Below are positions 53,737 through 63,852 of a stretch of DNA of 64,000 nt, piece by piece. Within the stretch, counting starts at the first letter, position 1. The number at the start of each line of letters is the position of its first letter. This DNA comes from Pictodentalium vernedei (lineage: Eukaryota; Mollusca; Scaphopoda; Dentaliida; Dentaliidae), in assembly GCA_031216915.1 (NCBI GenBank), contig CM062296.1:668006753-668070752 (forward strand). The letters run 5' to 3'. Below the pieces are notes generated by a model. That model was not told the DNA's origin, made no database searches, and saw only the letters and a program-made list of their open reading frames with translations. The position numbers and the translations under genes were made by a program.

Positions 53737-54241
53737 TACACGAAAACATCATGAAAATCAAGGGGTACTTGCTTTCCATGACTGTAACGAAAAGTCTGCC
53801 TGTCAAGAGAGCTAATGTAAACACTGAGTTTTCTAACTGGGTACAACAGATATATCTAAACATCACATACTATTTATTTTTCTACTCAGTATCAATGAAA
53901 ACATAACAAAAAATAAGCTATAATGTTGCAAAGGAAAAAATCAAATTCCTCAGAAAATAAGGAGGGAGATATTGGTTCCAAAGGGATCTGCAATATTACC
54001 CTCAATCCAGGTCATTATTATTTTTTTTATCCTGAATGGTTTTATTTCCTCCACCCAAACCACCCACCCCCCCCCTTCCCCGCCCCCCAGGTCAGATGAA
54101 TTTGGAAAATCGATCTCCAACAACTCTATACTAGTACTTGAGCACTTGATTTCATGTTCAGCTCAAGAGATTCAACTTGCCAGAAGACAATACTGAATTA
54201 AAGAACATTGAATAATTTAATTTATACCATGCTCACCTATG
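53737..54241. other. No firm feature; C-rich tract
   Basis: A C-rich stretch CCCACCCCCCCCCTTCCCC lies at about 54063-54090. The rest is AT-rich and unassigned. Confidence 0.4.
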
Positions 54242-54462
54242 TTAACCCTTTACCTAACATGAAAAGCAGACGACACTTGCAAAAATAATTCTTGAATAAT
54301 TAATTTTTTTCATTTTTTGTCTCAAAAACGTCGAGCTCGTTCCAACGAGGGGTCATAACCTATGTTTTTGAGACAAAAAATGAAAAAAATAATGAAAATT
54401 AATTGGCGATTTCTGAGAATAGCGCTGGCCAGCTTTGGCCGTTACGTTGGGTAAAGGGTTAA
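54242..54462. mobile_element. TTAA MITE type I with one palindrome arm deleted
   Basis: TTAA both ends and normal type I sides. Between CTCAAAAACG and TCGAGCTCGTTCC the left core arm (about 30 bp) is missing while the right arm is intact. Loss of one arm is a common fate of long palindromes. Confidence 0.9.
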
Positions 54463-55292
54463 TACCTGTGAAATATCTGTATGTTAAATTTGAGCTTTTA
54501 ACCCCACTACCTGTGTAAAGCTTCTACTGCGGGTAAAAAATATTTACATCTATAGTCGGAAGTTCATCCAACTGGAGCAACTGGACCTATGCCATTACAC
54601 AATTTGCCAACTTCGATACATTCATACTTTGCGATGTTTCATTCAAACATACAATGTTTTGCAGTACTATCTCCACTACGTGCAATGACTTATTAAGTTT
54701 AAAATACCTACAATTAAATATTTAAAATAAAATTTAAGAATTATTAATAATAATTTAACTGAAATCTCTGTTTACCGGCCCTAGTACCTATTTATTCTAT
54801 ATCTGAATGGTTACAATTGGGTTAATTTGAATGGTTAAATGATCATCAATCTGAGAGAATGCGACATGAAAGCTGCTCCTTCTTCAGATATTTCCAATAT
54901 CATTTTCAGGAAACCTTGGCCTGAGCGGGAGACATTGCAGGAAATATCACATAGGAATATTTCCTGTGAAGAAAACTGCAGAACAGAAAATCAAATCGAA
55001 TTGCAGTTAAATATAGGCTTTTACATTGAGGAGTAATAAAAGAAAATATTGGAATTTTCAAGTATGGGACATCATGAATAGTAACACAAAACACATTCTC
55101 ATTGTCTGTAACATCAAAATGAAGTTTGAAACTTTTACCCCTAGTGGGTTGATGGTTACAGTCCTTTTAAAGGCCAGAAGATTTCAAAAACCTAGCCATG
55201 TGACCTTACAATTAACTCATAAAATGTGGTTTTAACTCATTCCATTCAGGTGGTCATAAGCTATGCTATGGGAGAAAAGTGAAATTTAGTAA
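54463..55292. other. No recognisable feature
   Basis: AT-rich; open frames at 54839-55036 and 55026-55235 have no recognisable domain. Confidence 0.4.
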
Positions 55293-55517
55293 TTTATTTA
55301 TTGGTGTTTAAGGTCACATATTTCTGCAGAATAGCTAATCTGGACTGCAACATGGACATATAAAGTTAAGTCCAGCCAATCGTTTATACCAATATTGCCA
55401 ATTTTAGAGACTTCCACTCCAGGCATTGGTGACCAGGTCCTATTTTACCAGTAAAACAAAGCTACTTTACCACAGTAAACAAGCACTACTTCACTTCCAA
55501 GGATTCCCATGGGGAGA
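55293..55517 (-). mobile_element. SINE-G copy 17 (near full length)
   Basis: TTTATTTATTGGTGTTTAAG to CACTTCCAAGGATTCCCATG in family order. Confidence 0.82.
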
Positions 55518-56384
55518 AAAGTGAAAGCAAATAAGGAATGGCAGTTTTCAATATTCTGAGATGTGAATGCAATAAAATAGAATTTACACACCACAAAGAA
55601 CAAAGCTGGAATGAGTTTACTGCATTTTATTGGTATGAAATGCATAGAAATTGGGCAAAGACATGGGGACTCCCGGCTGGTGTTACAAGCTGTCAAAATG
55701 TGTGTGACAGCCATAAAGTGCCCTGGCTGGCAGAGGCCAGTCTTGGACCATACCTGCCATCCTGTGCATCTAGCGAACAGGATGGTGTGTACATTCCCAA
55801 GCAGACATCTGTCCAGCATTGGACATGCCCACTTGGAGACTGAATGGGGGAACAGTGAAATGTTAGGCCCCCATGACCAGGCTGAATGCCCCCATGTGTT
55901 TGGTGATCTTCTGATGGTGTTGGGGGTGGTGGTGGGAAGAAGCTTTGTTTTAAACAACAGGCATCATAGCAGGTGAATGTCACAGACTGTTGTGACTGGA
56001 TTGGCGTATCTGATTGGTTCTCAAGAGTTGACATTTTTGGGGGTTGTGTGCAGGTCGGTACAGTTGTGGACAAAATGTGATGAAATAACTCCAGGAATTG
56101 CCTGGGGGAACAGGTGAATGGAATAGCGGAAGACAGGTGCCATGTGCAGAACCACCTGTTGCATTAACTGATTCGACTATGGGCAGTGGATATGATGCTT
56201 CACTACAAGAATGTAAATCATTGGGGATGTTACTTAGACCATTTTCATACAACATTTGCTTAAGATATGTCATACAACAATAATCTCAGTCAGTATTATT
56301 TAAATAAAAGCCAATTCAGTTTTTAGCCTTTGCTTGCCTGAATTCAGACAACTGCTTAAACTAGAGGTACTGTGAGCAAACTCA
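55518..56384. other. Unassigned, less AT-rich stretch
   Basis: Overlapping frames on both strands (up to 170 codons minus at 55445-55957, part of it inside a SINE) give no coherent protein. Composition is richer in G and C than the surroundings. Its nature is unknown to me. Confidence 0.3.
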
Positions 56385-56958
56385 CAAAGTGATACCCCCC
56401 CCCCCCCCCCCGCACCTCAAATGTATAATTTAGATTATCTCCCCTTTGAAATGTCAGAACGGAATTATATTGCTTCATGCACATCTTCATATGGAGTTCT
56501 TCCATTGTGTAAATTTTCATGAAAATTCTTCAAACGGTTTAGGAGGAGTTGCACTTACAAGGATGGACAGATGGTATAAGTTAGATTATTTCCCCTTGGA
56601 AATGTCAGAACGGAATTATATTGCTTCATGCACATCTTCATATGGAGTTCTTCCATTGTGTAAAGTTTCATGAAAATTCTTCAAACGGTTTAGGAGGAGT
56701 TGCGCTTACAAGGATGGACAGACGGTTTAAGTTAGATTATCTCCCCTTGGAAATGTCAGAACAGAATTATATTGTTTCATGCACATCTTCATATGAAGTT
56801 CTTCCATTGTGTAAAGTTTCATGAAAATTCTTCAAACGGTTTAGGAGGAGTTGCGCTTACAATGATGGACAGGCGGACAGATGGACGGACAGACGGACGG
56901 ACAGACAGATGGACAGGATGATTCCTATATACTTTGTTTGCAGGGGGTATAAATATCT
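56385..56958 (+). mobile_element. Pearl-like element P10 with three 150-bp units and an 18-C run
   Basis: 5' GTGATA followed by 18 C (56395-56412). Three units of 150 bp (starting about 56425, 56575, 56725) have ATGTCAGAACGGAATTATAT and GGTTTAGGAGGAGTTGC. The GGACGGACAGACGGACGG microsatellite is at 56863-56915. 3' GGGGGTATAAATA is the inverse of the 5' ATACCCCC. Frames of 67-75 codons repeat with the units. Confidence 0.8.
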
Positions 56959-57064
56959 CATACCTGAGCATAGTTCTGTATAGATATGGATAATTTATTA
57001 AGAAAATTATAAAGCATATAATACTTATTACAACCCCAAACCATCATATAAAAATAAAGGACAA

Positions 57065-57518
57065 AGTTGTGTCAGAGAAATTTTTGGAAAAATATAGAGA
57101 CCACAAAGATTAATGGATCTTTAAATTTGCTTTGTAACTCCTTGAAACCCATAAGTTCACGATCAAGAAAAAAAAAGTTGTGTCACAGAAATTTTGGGAA
57201 AAATATACAGACCACAAAAATTAACCCTTTACCCAACGAATCGCCCACGTAATATGCAAATTCAGCAGTTGAAAAAATATTATTTTTCCAAAAATTTCAA
57301 CAAAACGATATCATGTGACCTCTCATTGGAACGAGCTCGTGGAGCTCGTTCCAACGAGGAATCACATGATATGGTTTTGCTGAAATTTTTTTAAAAATTT
57401 AAAAAAAAAGATATTTAAAATAATAAATTTTGATATCGTCTCCGTTGGGTGAAAGGTTAATGGATCTTTGAATTTTCTTTGTAACTCCTTGAAACCCATA
57501 AGTTCATGGAAAAAAACA
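57065..57518. repeat. Tandem duplication, one unit empty and one filled by a MITE
   Basis: Unit 1 (57065-57173): GTTGTGTCAGAGAAATTTTT ... GACCACAAAGATTAATGG ... CTCCTTGAAACCCATAAGTT. Unit 2 starts at 57176 with GTTGTGTCACAGAAATTTTG and resumes after the MITE with TTAATGGATCTTTG. Confidence 0.9.
57221..57460. mobile_element. TTAA MITE type II with empty twin site alongside
   Basis: TTAA both ends; CCCTTTACCCAACGAATCGC and CGTTGGGTGAAAGG. The central palindrome is TTGGAACGAGCTCGTGGAGC. In the preceding tandem unit the same position reads AAGATTAATGG with a single TTAA. Confidence 0.95.
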
Positions 57519-58032
57519 CAAGAGGCCTGTCACGCCTAGAGAACTCCGCTGAGGGCCACTGATCGCATGGGCATGTTTTCTAATACTAATATTGTTACAA
57601 ACTTTAGCCAAAAAATTTTCAGTTGTCACGAAAATTATGGCTTGGATCGATAACACACCGCCTATTGACATTACATGACGTTATAAAGTTTGGTCCAAAA
57701 ATATTCAGTAGTTTAGAAATTATGGCTCGGACAAACAAAATATTTTTTTCTTGCTCATGTGGCCTGTGACCTTGACCCTGTGGGGTTACAGACTTTATAA
57801 TGGTTGATGACACACCATCCATTGATAATACATATTGTTATAAAGTTTAGTTGAAAAATATTCAGCTGTTCAGAAATTATGGCCCGGACAAGGAAAATGT
57901 TGATGATGGACGGACGGATGGATGGACGGACGGACCGACGGACGACAGATGACGGACGACAGACGACGGACGACGGACGAATCAGTATAAGAAAAGCTCT
58001 GCTGACTTTGTCAGCGGAGCTAAAAAAAACTT
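57519..58032 (+). mobile_element. Pearl-like element P11 (CAAGAGGCCTG head)
   Basis: Head CACAAGAGGCCTGTCACGCC, then AACTCCGCTGAGGGCC. The body has two diverged units with AAATATTCAG and ATTATGGC. The GACGGACGGATGGATGG / GACGACAGACGACGGACG microsatellite is at 57905-57980. The 3' hairpin is AGCTCTGCTGAC / GTCAGCGGAGCT, then AAAAAAAA. The 5' CTCCGCTGA is the inverse of TCAGCGGAG. Confidence 0.85.
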
Positions 58033-58340
58033 TTTACATTTAAATGGAGAGTAACTATACTATGAGACATTTTGCTAATTTGTGAACTGATCGGGGGTGG
58101 GAGGGCACAGGTTTCTCAATTCTAGCCCAAATCAAAATACTTCAATTTCTAGTTGCAGTTTGGAAAAAACATAGCTGATGGAAATTTCAGTATTTTAATA
58201 TCAGCATACATAGGGTAAATTCACCCCCTAAGCCAGACTAAGTGATTAAATTATTTCATTTTTTTTTGCATTAAAACAAGGATTTAATGCAAAATAGATT
58301 TTAAGTCAGATAATATAAAACTCTTGACACATGGTATTCA

Positions 58341-58383
58341 GCCAGATAATGGTTTTAGGCTTTGTCCTGGACCATTATCTGGC
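58341..58383. repeat. Perfect 12-bp hairpin
   Basis: GCCAGATAATGG / CCATTATCTGGC with a 19-nt loop. Confidence 0.85.
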
Positions 58384-58489
58384 CAAATAACCTGAGCCTT
58401 CTGTATTGTCATTTACTGAGACCAACAGGGGCTAAGCAAAGTGTGAGCCACTGCCCCCGACCAGAAGACATGTTCAAAGTAGCCTTAAA

Positions 58490-58775
58490 TGTACTGAAGT
58501 ATTTTCTAAGTCCAAAAAGTGAAAAAAGGCCATGACTCTGGGAAAAATTATTGGACAGAACCTGTTCCTTGTGCATATGTGTTCCCCCATCTGGGTCTAT
58601 TAGCATACCAAAGGAGACTGAAATCTGACCAATGGCTTTGAAATTACAATGCAAAACATTTGTATGAACAGATGGATGGACAGGCAGATGGACAGGCAGA
58701 TGGACAGATGGATGTACAGATGGACAGACAGACGATGGACAGACATATGAATGGATGGACAGATGGAAGGCTTCA
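58490..58775 (+). mobile_element. Pearl-like fragment P12
   Basis: AAAGGCCATGACTCTGGGAA and GTCTATTAGCATACCAAAGG match 4100-4205. The microsatellite GATGGACAGGCAGATGGACA is at 58670-58770; no hairpin end. Confidence 0.6.
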
Positions 58776-58792
58776 CTAGAAACCCCTGAATC

Positions 58793-58983
58793 CTCATGCT
58801 CACTGATGGTAAAATTACAGAAAATTCGAAGTAGAAAATCTTTCCCATAATGCAACTAGGTAGTTAACAAATTCAATCTTGTTTGACAGAGCTCATTGAG
58901 CTCTGTCAAACAAAATTGAATGTGTTAAATTCCAAATGAAAAAATTACAGCTTGATATTTTGACATCAGTGTACTGTGGTTAA
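58793..58983. mobile_element. TTAA MITE type III
   Basis: Right end TTGACATCAGTGTACTGTGG with TTAA at 58980. The central palindrome TCTTGTTTGACAGAGCTCAT / TGAGCTCTGTCAAACAA is at 58877-58915. The left end is eroded (CTCATGCTCACTGATGG). Confidence 0.75.
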
Positions 58984-59560
58984 AATGAAAATAAAACTAG
59001 AAAAATATTTTCAGTAGTACCTAGTAACCCATGTTTTAATCTTTCCAAAAAGAGGCATTCATCATCCCTGACTGAATGGAATTGTTGGAAAAAAAAAATT
59101 CTAGTTGTATCAGTTTACCTTACACCACTAGAAATTATGGCCCTGAGAATCTCAATTTTCAGGTTGATTTGAATCCTGAATCGAATCTAGCAGAGACCTT
59201 TGAATCAAATCAAATCTCGCCACTCTTCAAGTTAAAGATATTATCAGTCTCCACTGAAGTATTGTATCCAATGGCGACTCATCACTTATTCACTCAAAAA
59301 TGTGGAATATTCCAAAATGAAATCAAAGTAGTTTCGGATGATCTGATGATGAAGGACAGTTTGAGAGGATACACTTGGTAGGATATTGAGAACAATTTAA
59401 AATTTCTGAATCGGCATAGCTTGAATCAAATTGAATCAATTATCAGGATGATTTTGAATAAAAATTTAATTTTGAAGCTTTGTACAGCCTTAAAAGAACT
59501 TCTAAAAAATTGTTTAATGCCATTCATTGTAAGGTGATAAGTATGATACATGTAACTTCC
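58984..59560. other. No recognisable feature
   Basis: An open frame of 101 codons at 59076-59381 has no recognisable domain. GAATCAAAT-like phrases recur at 59165-59220 and 59420-59440. Confidence 0.35.
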
Positions 59561-59811
59561 AAGCCAGAAAGTAAGCAGACTGTCATCTGCAAAATGAGGT
59601 CCCAAGAGGGTTAATTTAGTGATGCTACCCTGCACCGCAGTGTAGCATCACTAAATTTACCCTCTGTGAACCTCAATATGAATCAAGGGCTCAAAACTAA
59701 ACAGAAAGAGGTACCCAGAGGATAAATTGGCAAAGTGTATGCGGTAGCATCATCAAATTCACCCTCTGCGGACCTCATTCTGCAAATGTCAGACTGCTTA
59801 TTTTCAGGCCT
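59561..59811. mobile_element. Fold-back MITE A, complete copy, opposite orientation
   Basis: AAGCCAGAAAGTAAGCAGAC at the left and CTGCTTATTTTCAGGCCTGG at the right; inner GATGCTACCCTGCACCGCAG palindrome. Confidence 0.87.
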
Positions 59812-60141
59812 GGTAGCCTCTCTTGGGTACAGGTTACTTTCATAAAAGGCTCCAACAGGCCACTGATTATTTGTAGATTTAATTCCAATCTGTCTTGTCA
59901 TTCGACATGAAGATTTTTAGGACCTCCCCAAGTTCCCCTTGAAAACCTCGAACTTGGACCTTGGTGGGACCAAACCTATAAATTTTTATACAGAAAATTA
60001 ATATAACCCTTGCAGTTGGCATGTAATAGATTTTGTTGAGCAGCCATTCCAGATTAATTCCCCCTAAACCAGTCAATACCAATGGTTTGTAAAAACTTTT
60101 GTGCCCAAGGTTGCAACTGCCACACCAAACATGGAAGTTAC
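59812..60141. other. No recognisable feature
   Basis: Unassigned sequence upstream of the exon-like segment. Confidence 0.35.
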
Positions 60142-60198
60142 CTGGTGATACATATAAAACGATTTACCATAAAAGATCTTGCCAAGATGTTCAGCTAA
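60142..60198 (-). other. Candidate 57-nt exon, gene unknown
   Basis: Acceptor GCATCTTATTTCATAG, 57 nt open in phase 0 (LAEHLGKIFYGKSFYMYHQ), donor GTAACTTCC. Outside recognised repeats. Same strand and phase as the candidate at 6304. No family recognised. Confidence 0.28.
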
Positions 60199-60539
60199 CT
60201 ATGAAATAAGATGCTGAATGAATTGGGTGTGATATCTCTGATTGAAATAACCTTTGATGGTAGATCTATAAATATGGTGGACAGAAAAAAAAAGAAGCAG
60301 ATATATGATCAGAAGTGGTGTTTTTTCTTTTTATTTATATTCAGTCAGCCGTGAAATGGAAATATATTGAGTATCGATGCAGTGCTGAGGTGTGCACACT
60401 ATGATTTCATCAGTGATACACTACTCTGAAGCTTTCAATTTGTTTGTGTCCATCTGTTTTAAACACTTCTAAACAAGCATGGTTACTGCAAAATTAGTTT
60501 GCAGACTTCAATTCAATTGTTTAATTTACAACAATTTCA

Positions 60540-62000
60540 AGCTGCTGAAAGCAATTATTGCTGCCATGATAAAGACTTTAATCTCTTTCAGAACTGAAAC
60601 TGATATTGGGCATCTATTGCCGACATAATGAAAACTTTACTCTTTTTTTAAATCCTTGCACTCTGGTAGTGCAACAGAATTTTTTCCAATCACTGCTTTT
60701 CTCGTTTAACTATGAATGAATGAATTATATCACTGAGCTCTGTCAAACAAGGTATATTTGGTTAAATATAAAACTGCATTATGGGAAATATTCACTGCTG
60801 AAACCTTTGCCATTTTGACATCAGAGTGCAGAGGGTTAAACTTCTTCTAAACAAGCACTGCACAATCAGACTGAAGACATGAATTTAATCATTCAATTTA
60901 CAACAGTTTCAAGCTGCTGAAAGCCATTATTGCTGCCATTATAGAGATTTTAGTTCTATCAGAGTCTGTTGCCACCATAATGGAAACTTTACTCTGCCTC
61001 ACTGCTACAAGCTACTATCTGGGTCTCTTGCTACCATAACAAAAGCTTCATCTGCCTCAGAGCTGGGAGGCACTACCAGGGTTCTTCTGCTATCATTATA
61101 AAGTTTCATTAATCTGTTTATGTCCTGAAAGTCACTCTGTTTATGTCCTGGAAGTCACTACCAGGGGTCAACTACTAGCACAGTAAAAGCATTATTTACT
61201 GTCACACTGCTGGAAGACCCTATCATGGCTCTATTACTAGCATTATAAAACCTTGATTGTCTCACTTCCAGATGACACTGTCTGGGTTCTATTGCTAGCA
61301 TTGGAAAAGTTGTGTCTGTCTTAGTGCTAGTTGCCACTATCAGAGCCTTATTGCTAGCATGACAAAAGCTTATTTACCTGTCTCAGTGCTGCAAGACACT
61401 ATCGGGGCTCTATTTCTGGGTTGATGGAACGTTTATTGATCCACCTCACTGCTTGAAGACAATATCAGGACTCTTTTGCTGGTATGATATAACCATTATT
61501 TGTCTGTATCAGTGCTGAAAATCACTACCAAGGCTCTAACTTATTGTCTGTCTTAGTGTTGAGAGTCACTCACTATCAGGGCTCTATTTGTACCCAGATG
61601 AATGCTATATTTATCTGCCCCATTGCTCGAAGCCACTATCAGGGCTCTATTGCTACCCAGTTGAAGGGTTTATTCATCTGTATCAATGCTTGAAGCCACT
61701 ATCAGGGTATTAATGCTATCCAAATGAAGGCTTTATTCATCTGTATCAATGCTTGAAGCCACTAACAGGTTTCTAATGTTACCCAAATGAAGGCTTTATT
61801 CATCTGTATCAATGCTTGAAGCCACTATCAGGGTTCTAATGCTACTCAGATGAAGGCTTTATTAATCTGATGCATTGCTGGAAGTCACTAACAGAGCTCT
61901 ATTGCTACCCAGATGGGGGTTTATCCATCCATCTCATTCTGGTAGCCACTACCTTTACTCCATTGCTACCCAAATGAAGACTTTATATGTCTGTGTCATT
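60540..62000. repeat. Degenerate tandem array, unit about 60 bp
   Basis: Roughly twenty units with the pattern GAAGCCACTATCAGGGCTCT, ATTGCTACCCAGATGAAGGC and TTTATTCATCTGTATCAATG. The right-hand units (61610-61870) are the most alike; those to the left are older and vary in length. A TTAA MITE type III lies in the first part, and about 150 bp of the flank (CTTCTAAACAAGCA ... GAAAACTTTACTC) is repeated on both sides of it. Confidence 0.85.
60658..60839. mobile_element. TTAA MITE type III in the array
   Basis: TTAAATCCTTGCACTCTGGT at the left; TTGACATCAGAGTGCAGAGG then TTAA at the right. The central TGAGCTCTGTCAAACAAGG is only half preserved. Confidence 0.75.
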
Positions 62001-62007
62001 GCTGGAA

Positions 62008-62180
62008 GACCCCATGGGAACCCTGTAGACTAAAGTAGTGCTTGTTTACTGTGATTAACAAGCTCCGGTTCACAGTAAAATAGGACTCAGTCGCCAATGC
62101 TTCAGGTAGAAGTCCTCTAAAATGGGCAAAATTGGTATAAAAGCTTGATTAAACTTGACTTTATCCTGATAAATAAATTG
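62008..62180 (+). mobile_element. SINE-G copy 18 (plus orientation)
   Basis: CCCATGGGAACCCTGTAGAC, AATAGGACTCAGTCGCCAAT and CTTGACTTTATCCTGATAAA. The tail half is missing. Confidence 0.75.
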
Positions 62181-62184
62181 ATAA

Positions 62185-63852
62185 TTGCAATTTTTAACAC
62201 CCAAATTCAAACAAGTGCACCGCCAGGCGGTGGATCAATATACTGCCGCCTATGAAGAAATTGCGCTTGTGAAGAAATTTTTAGTTGAACAAAAGGTCAA
62301 TAAATCTTTCAAAAATAATTGTTCATTCCTAGCTTACAACCCATTAAAGTTGAATATATTGTTTTCAAGTTATTGCGTGGAGAATCAAAAGTCACCAAAA
62401 CTCCCAGATGGTTGTCATGGCGGCCATATTGGACATGACTGAATGCTGGTTATCGAAAGGAACCATCCTCTAATCATGACTAATCAACCATAAAAAAAAC
62501 AGTATTTGTTGGATGTATTGTTTTCAAGTTATAGCATGGACAAATAAAAGTTATCAGATGGATGGATGGATGGAAAGATGGATGGATGGACAGACATTGA
62601 TAATGGTTATTGGAAGGAACCATCCTCTAGTCATGACTAATCAACCATAAAAAAACAGTATCTGTTGGATGTATTGTTTTCAAGTTATCACGTGGGCAAA
62701 CAAAAGTTAACAGATGGATGGACGGACAGACAGACAAATGGATGGACAGATGGACAATGATGCTGGTTATCGAAAGGAGCCATCCTCTAGTCATGACTAA
62801 TCAACCATAAAAAACAGTATCTGTTGGATTATCAAATGGACAATCAAAAGTCCCTAAAAATCCAGAAACTTTTAGTTCAACAAAAGGTCAATAAATCTTT
62901 CAAAAATAATTGTACATTCCTGGCCTTCAACCCATTAAAGTTGAATATATTGTTTTCAAGTTATTGCGTGGAGAATCAAAAGTCACCAAAACTCCCAGAT
63001 GGTTGTCATGGCAGCCATATTGGACATGCCAGAATGCTGGTTATCGAAAGGAACCATCCTCTAGTCATGATTAATCAACCATAAAAAAAAAACAGTATCT
63101 GTTGGATGTATTGTTTTCAAGTTATCACGTGGGCAAACAAAAGTTAACAGATGGATGGATGGACAGATAGACAAATGGATGGACAGACGGACAACGATGC
63201 TGGTTATCGAAAGGAACCATCCTCTAGTCATGACTAATCAACCATAAAAAACAGTATCTGTGGGATGTATTGTTTTCAAGTTATAGCATGGACAAATAAA
63301 AGTTAATGGACAGACTGAAGGATGGATGGACAGACAGATGGATGGATGGATGGACATTGATTCTGGTTATTGAAAGGAACCATCCTCTAGTCATGACTAA
63401 TCAACCATAAAAAACAGTATCTGTTGGATTATCAAATGGACAATCAAAAGTCACCAAAAATCCAAGATGGTTGCCATGGTGGCCATATTGGATATGCCAG
63501 AAGCTGGTTATCGAAAGAAACCATCCTCTAGTCATGACTAATCAACCATAAAAAAATAGTATCTGTTGGATCTATAGTTTTCAAGTTATCACATGCACAA
63601 TCAAAAGTCCCTGAAAATCCAAGATGGCTGCCGTGGTGGCCATATTGGATATGCCAGAATGCTGGTTATCGAAAGGAACCATCCTCCAGTCATGACTAAT
63701 CAACCATAAGAAAATAGTATCTGTTGGATGTATTACTTTCATGTTATCGCATGGACAAACAAAAGCTAACGGACAGATGGACGGACCGACAGATGGACAG
63801 ACGGACATTGCCATACCATATTTCGGCCTGCTCATATGAGCGGCCGTATAAA
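62185..63852 (+). mobile_element. Pearl-like element P13 with about eight units
   Basis: GGAACCATCCTCTAGTCATG recurs about eight times (near 62459, 62626, 62778, 63049, 63218, 63376, 63516, 63675), each followed by ACTAATCAACCATAAAAAA and often its own GGATGGATGGACAGACAG stretch. GATGGTTGTCATGGCGGCCA is present in some units. 3' terminus: CGGCCTGCTCATATGAGCGG, CCGTAT and AAAAAA. The two 85-86-codon frames at 62185 and 62824 share most residues because the unit is duplicated. Confidence 0.8.

Noticed and set aside
55445-55957. Longest minus-strand frame outside the transposon (170 codons)
   Set aside because: Its C-terminal end lies in a SINE-G copy, competing frames overlap on both strands, and no domain or splice context supports it.
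57760-57790. TGTGACCTTGACCCTG near 57770 as another receptor response element
   Set aside because: Only one intact half-site arrangement and no repeat of the 38.9-kb unit.
62185-63084. Two similar 85-86-codon proteins suggesting a small gene family
   Set aside because: They share residues because both lie in tandem units of the pearl-like element P13.
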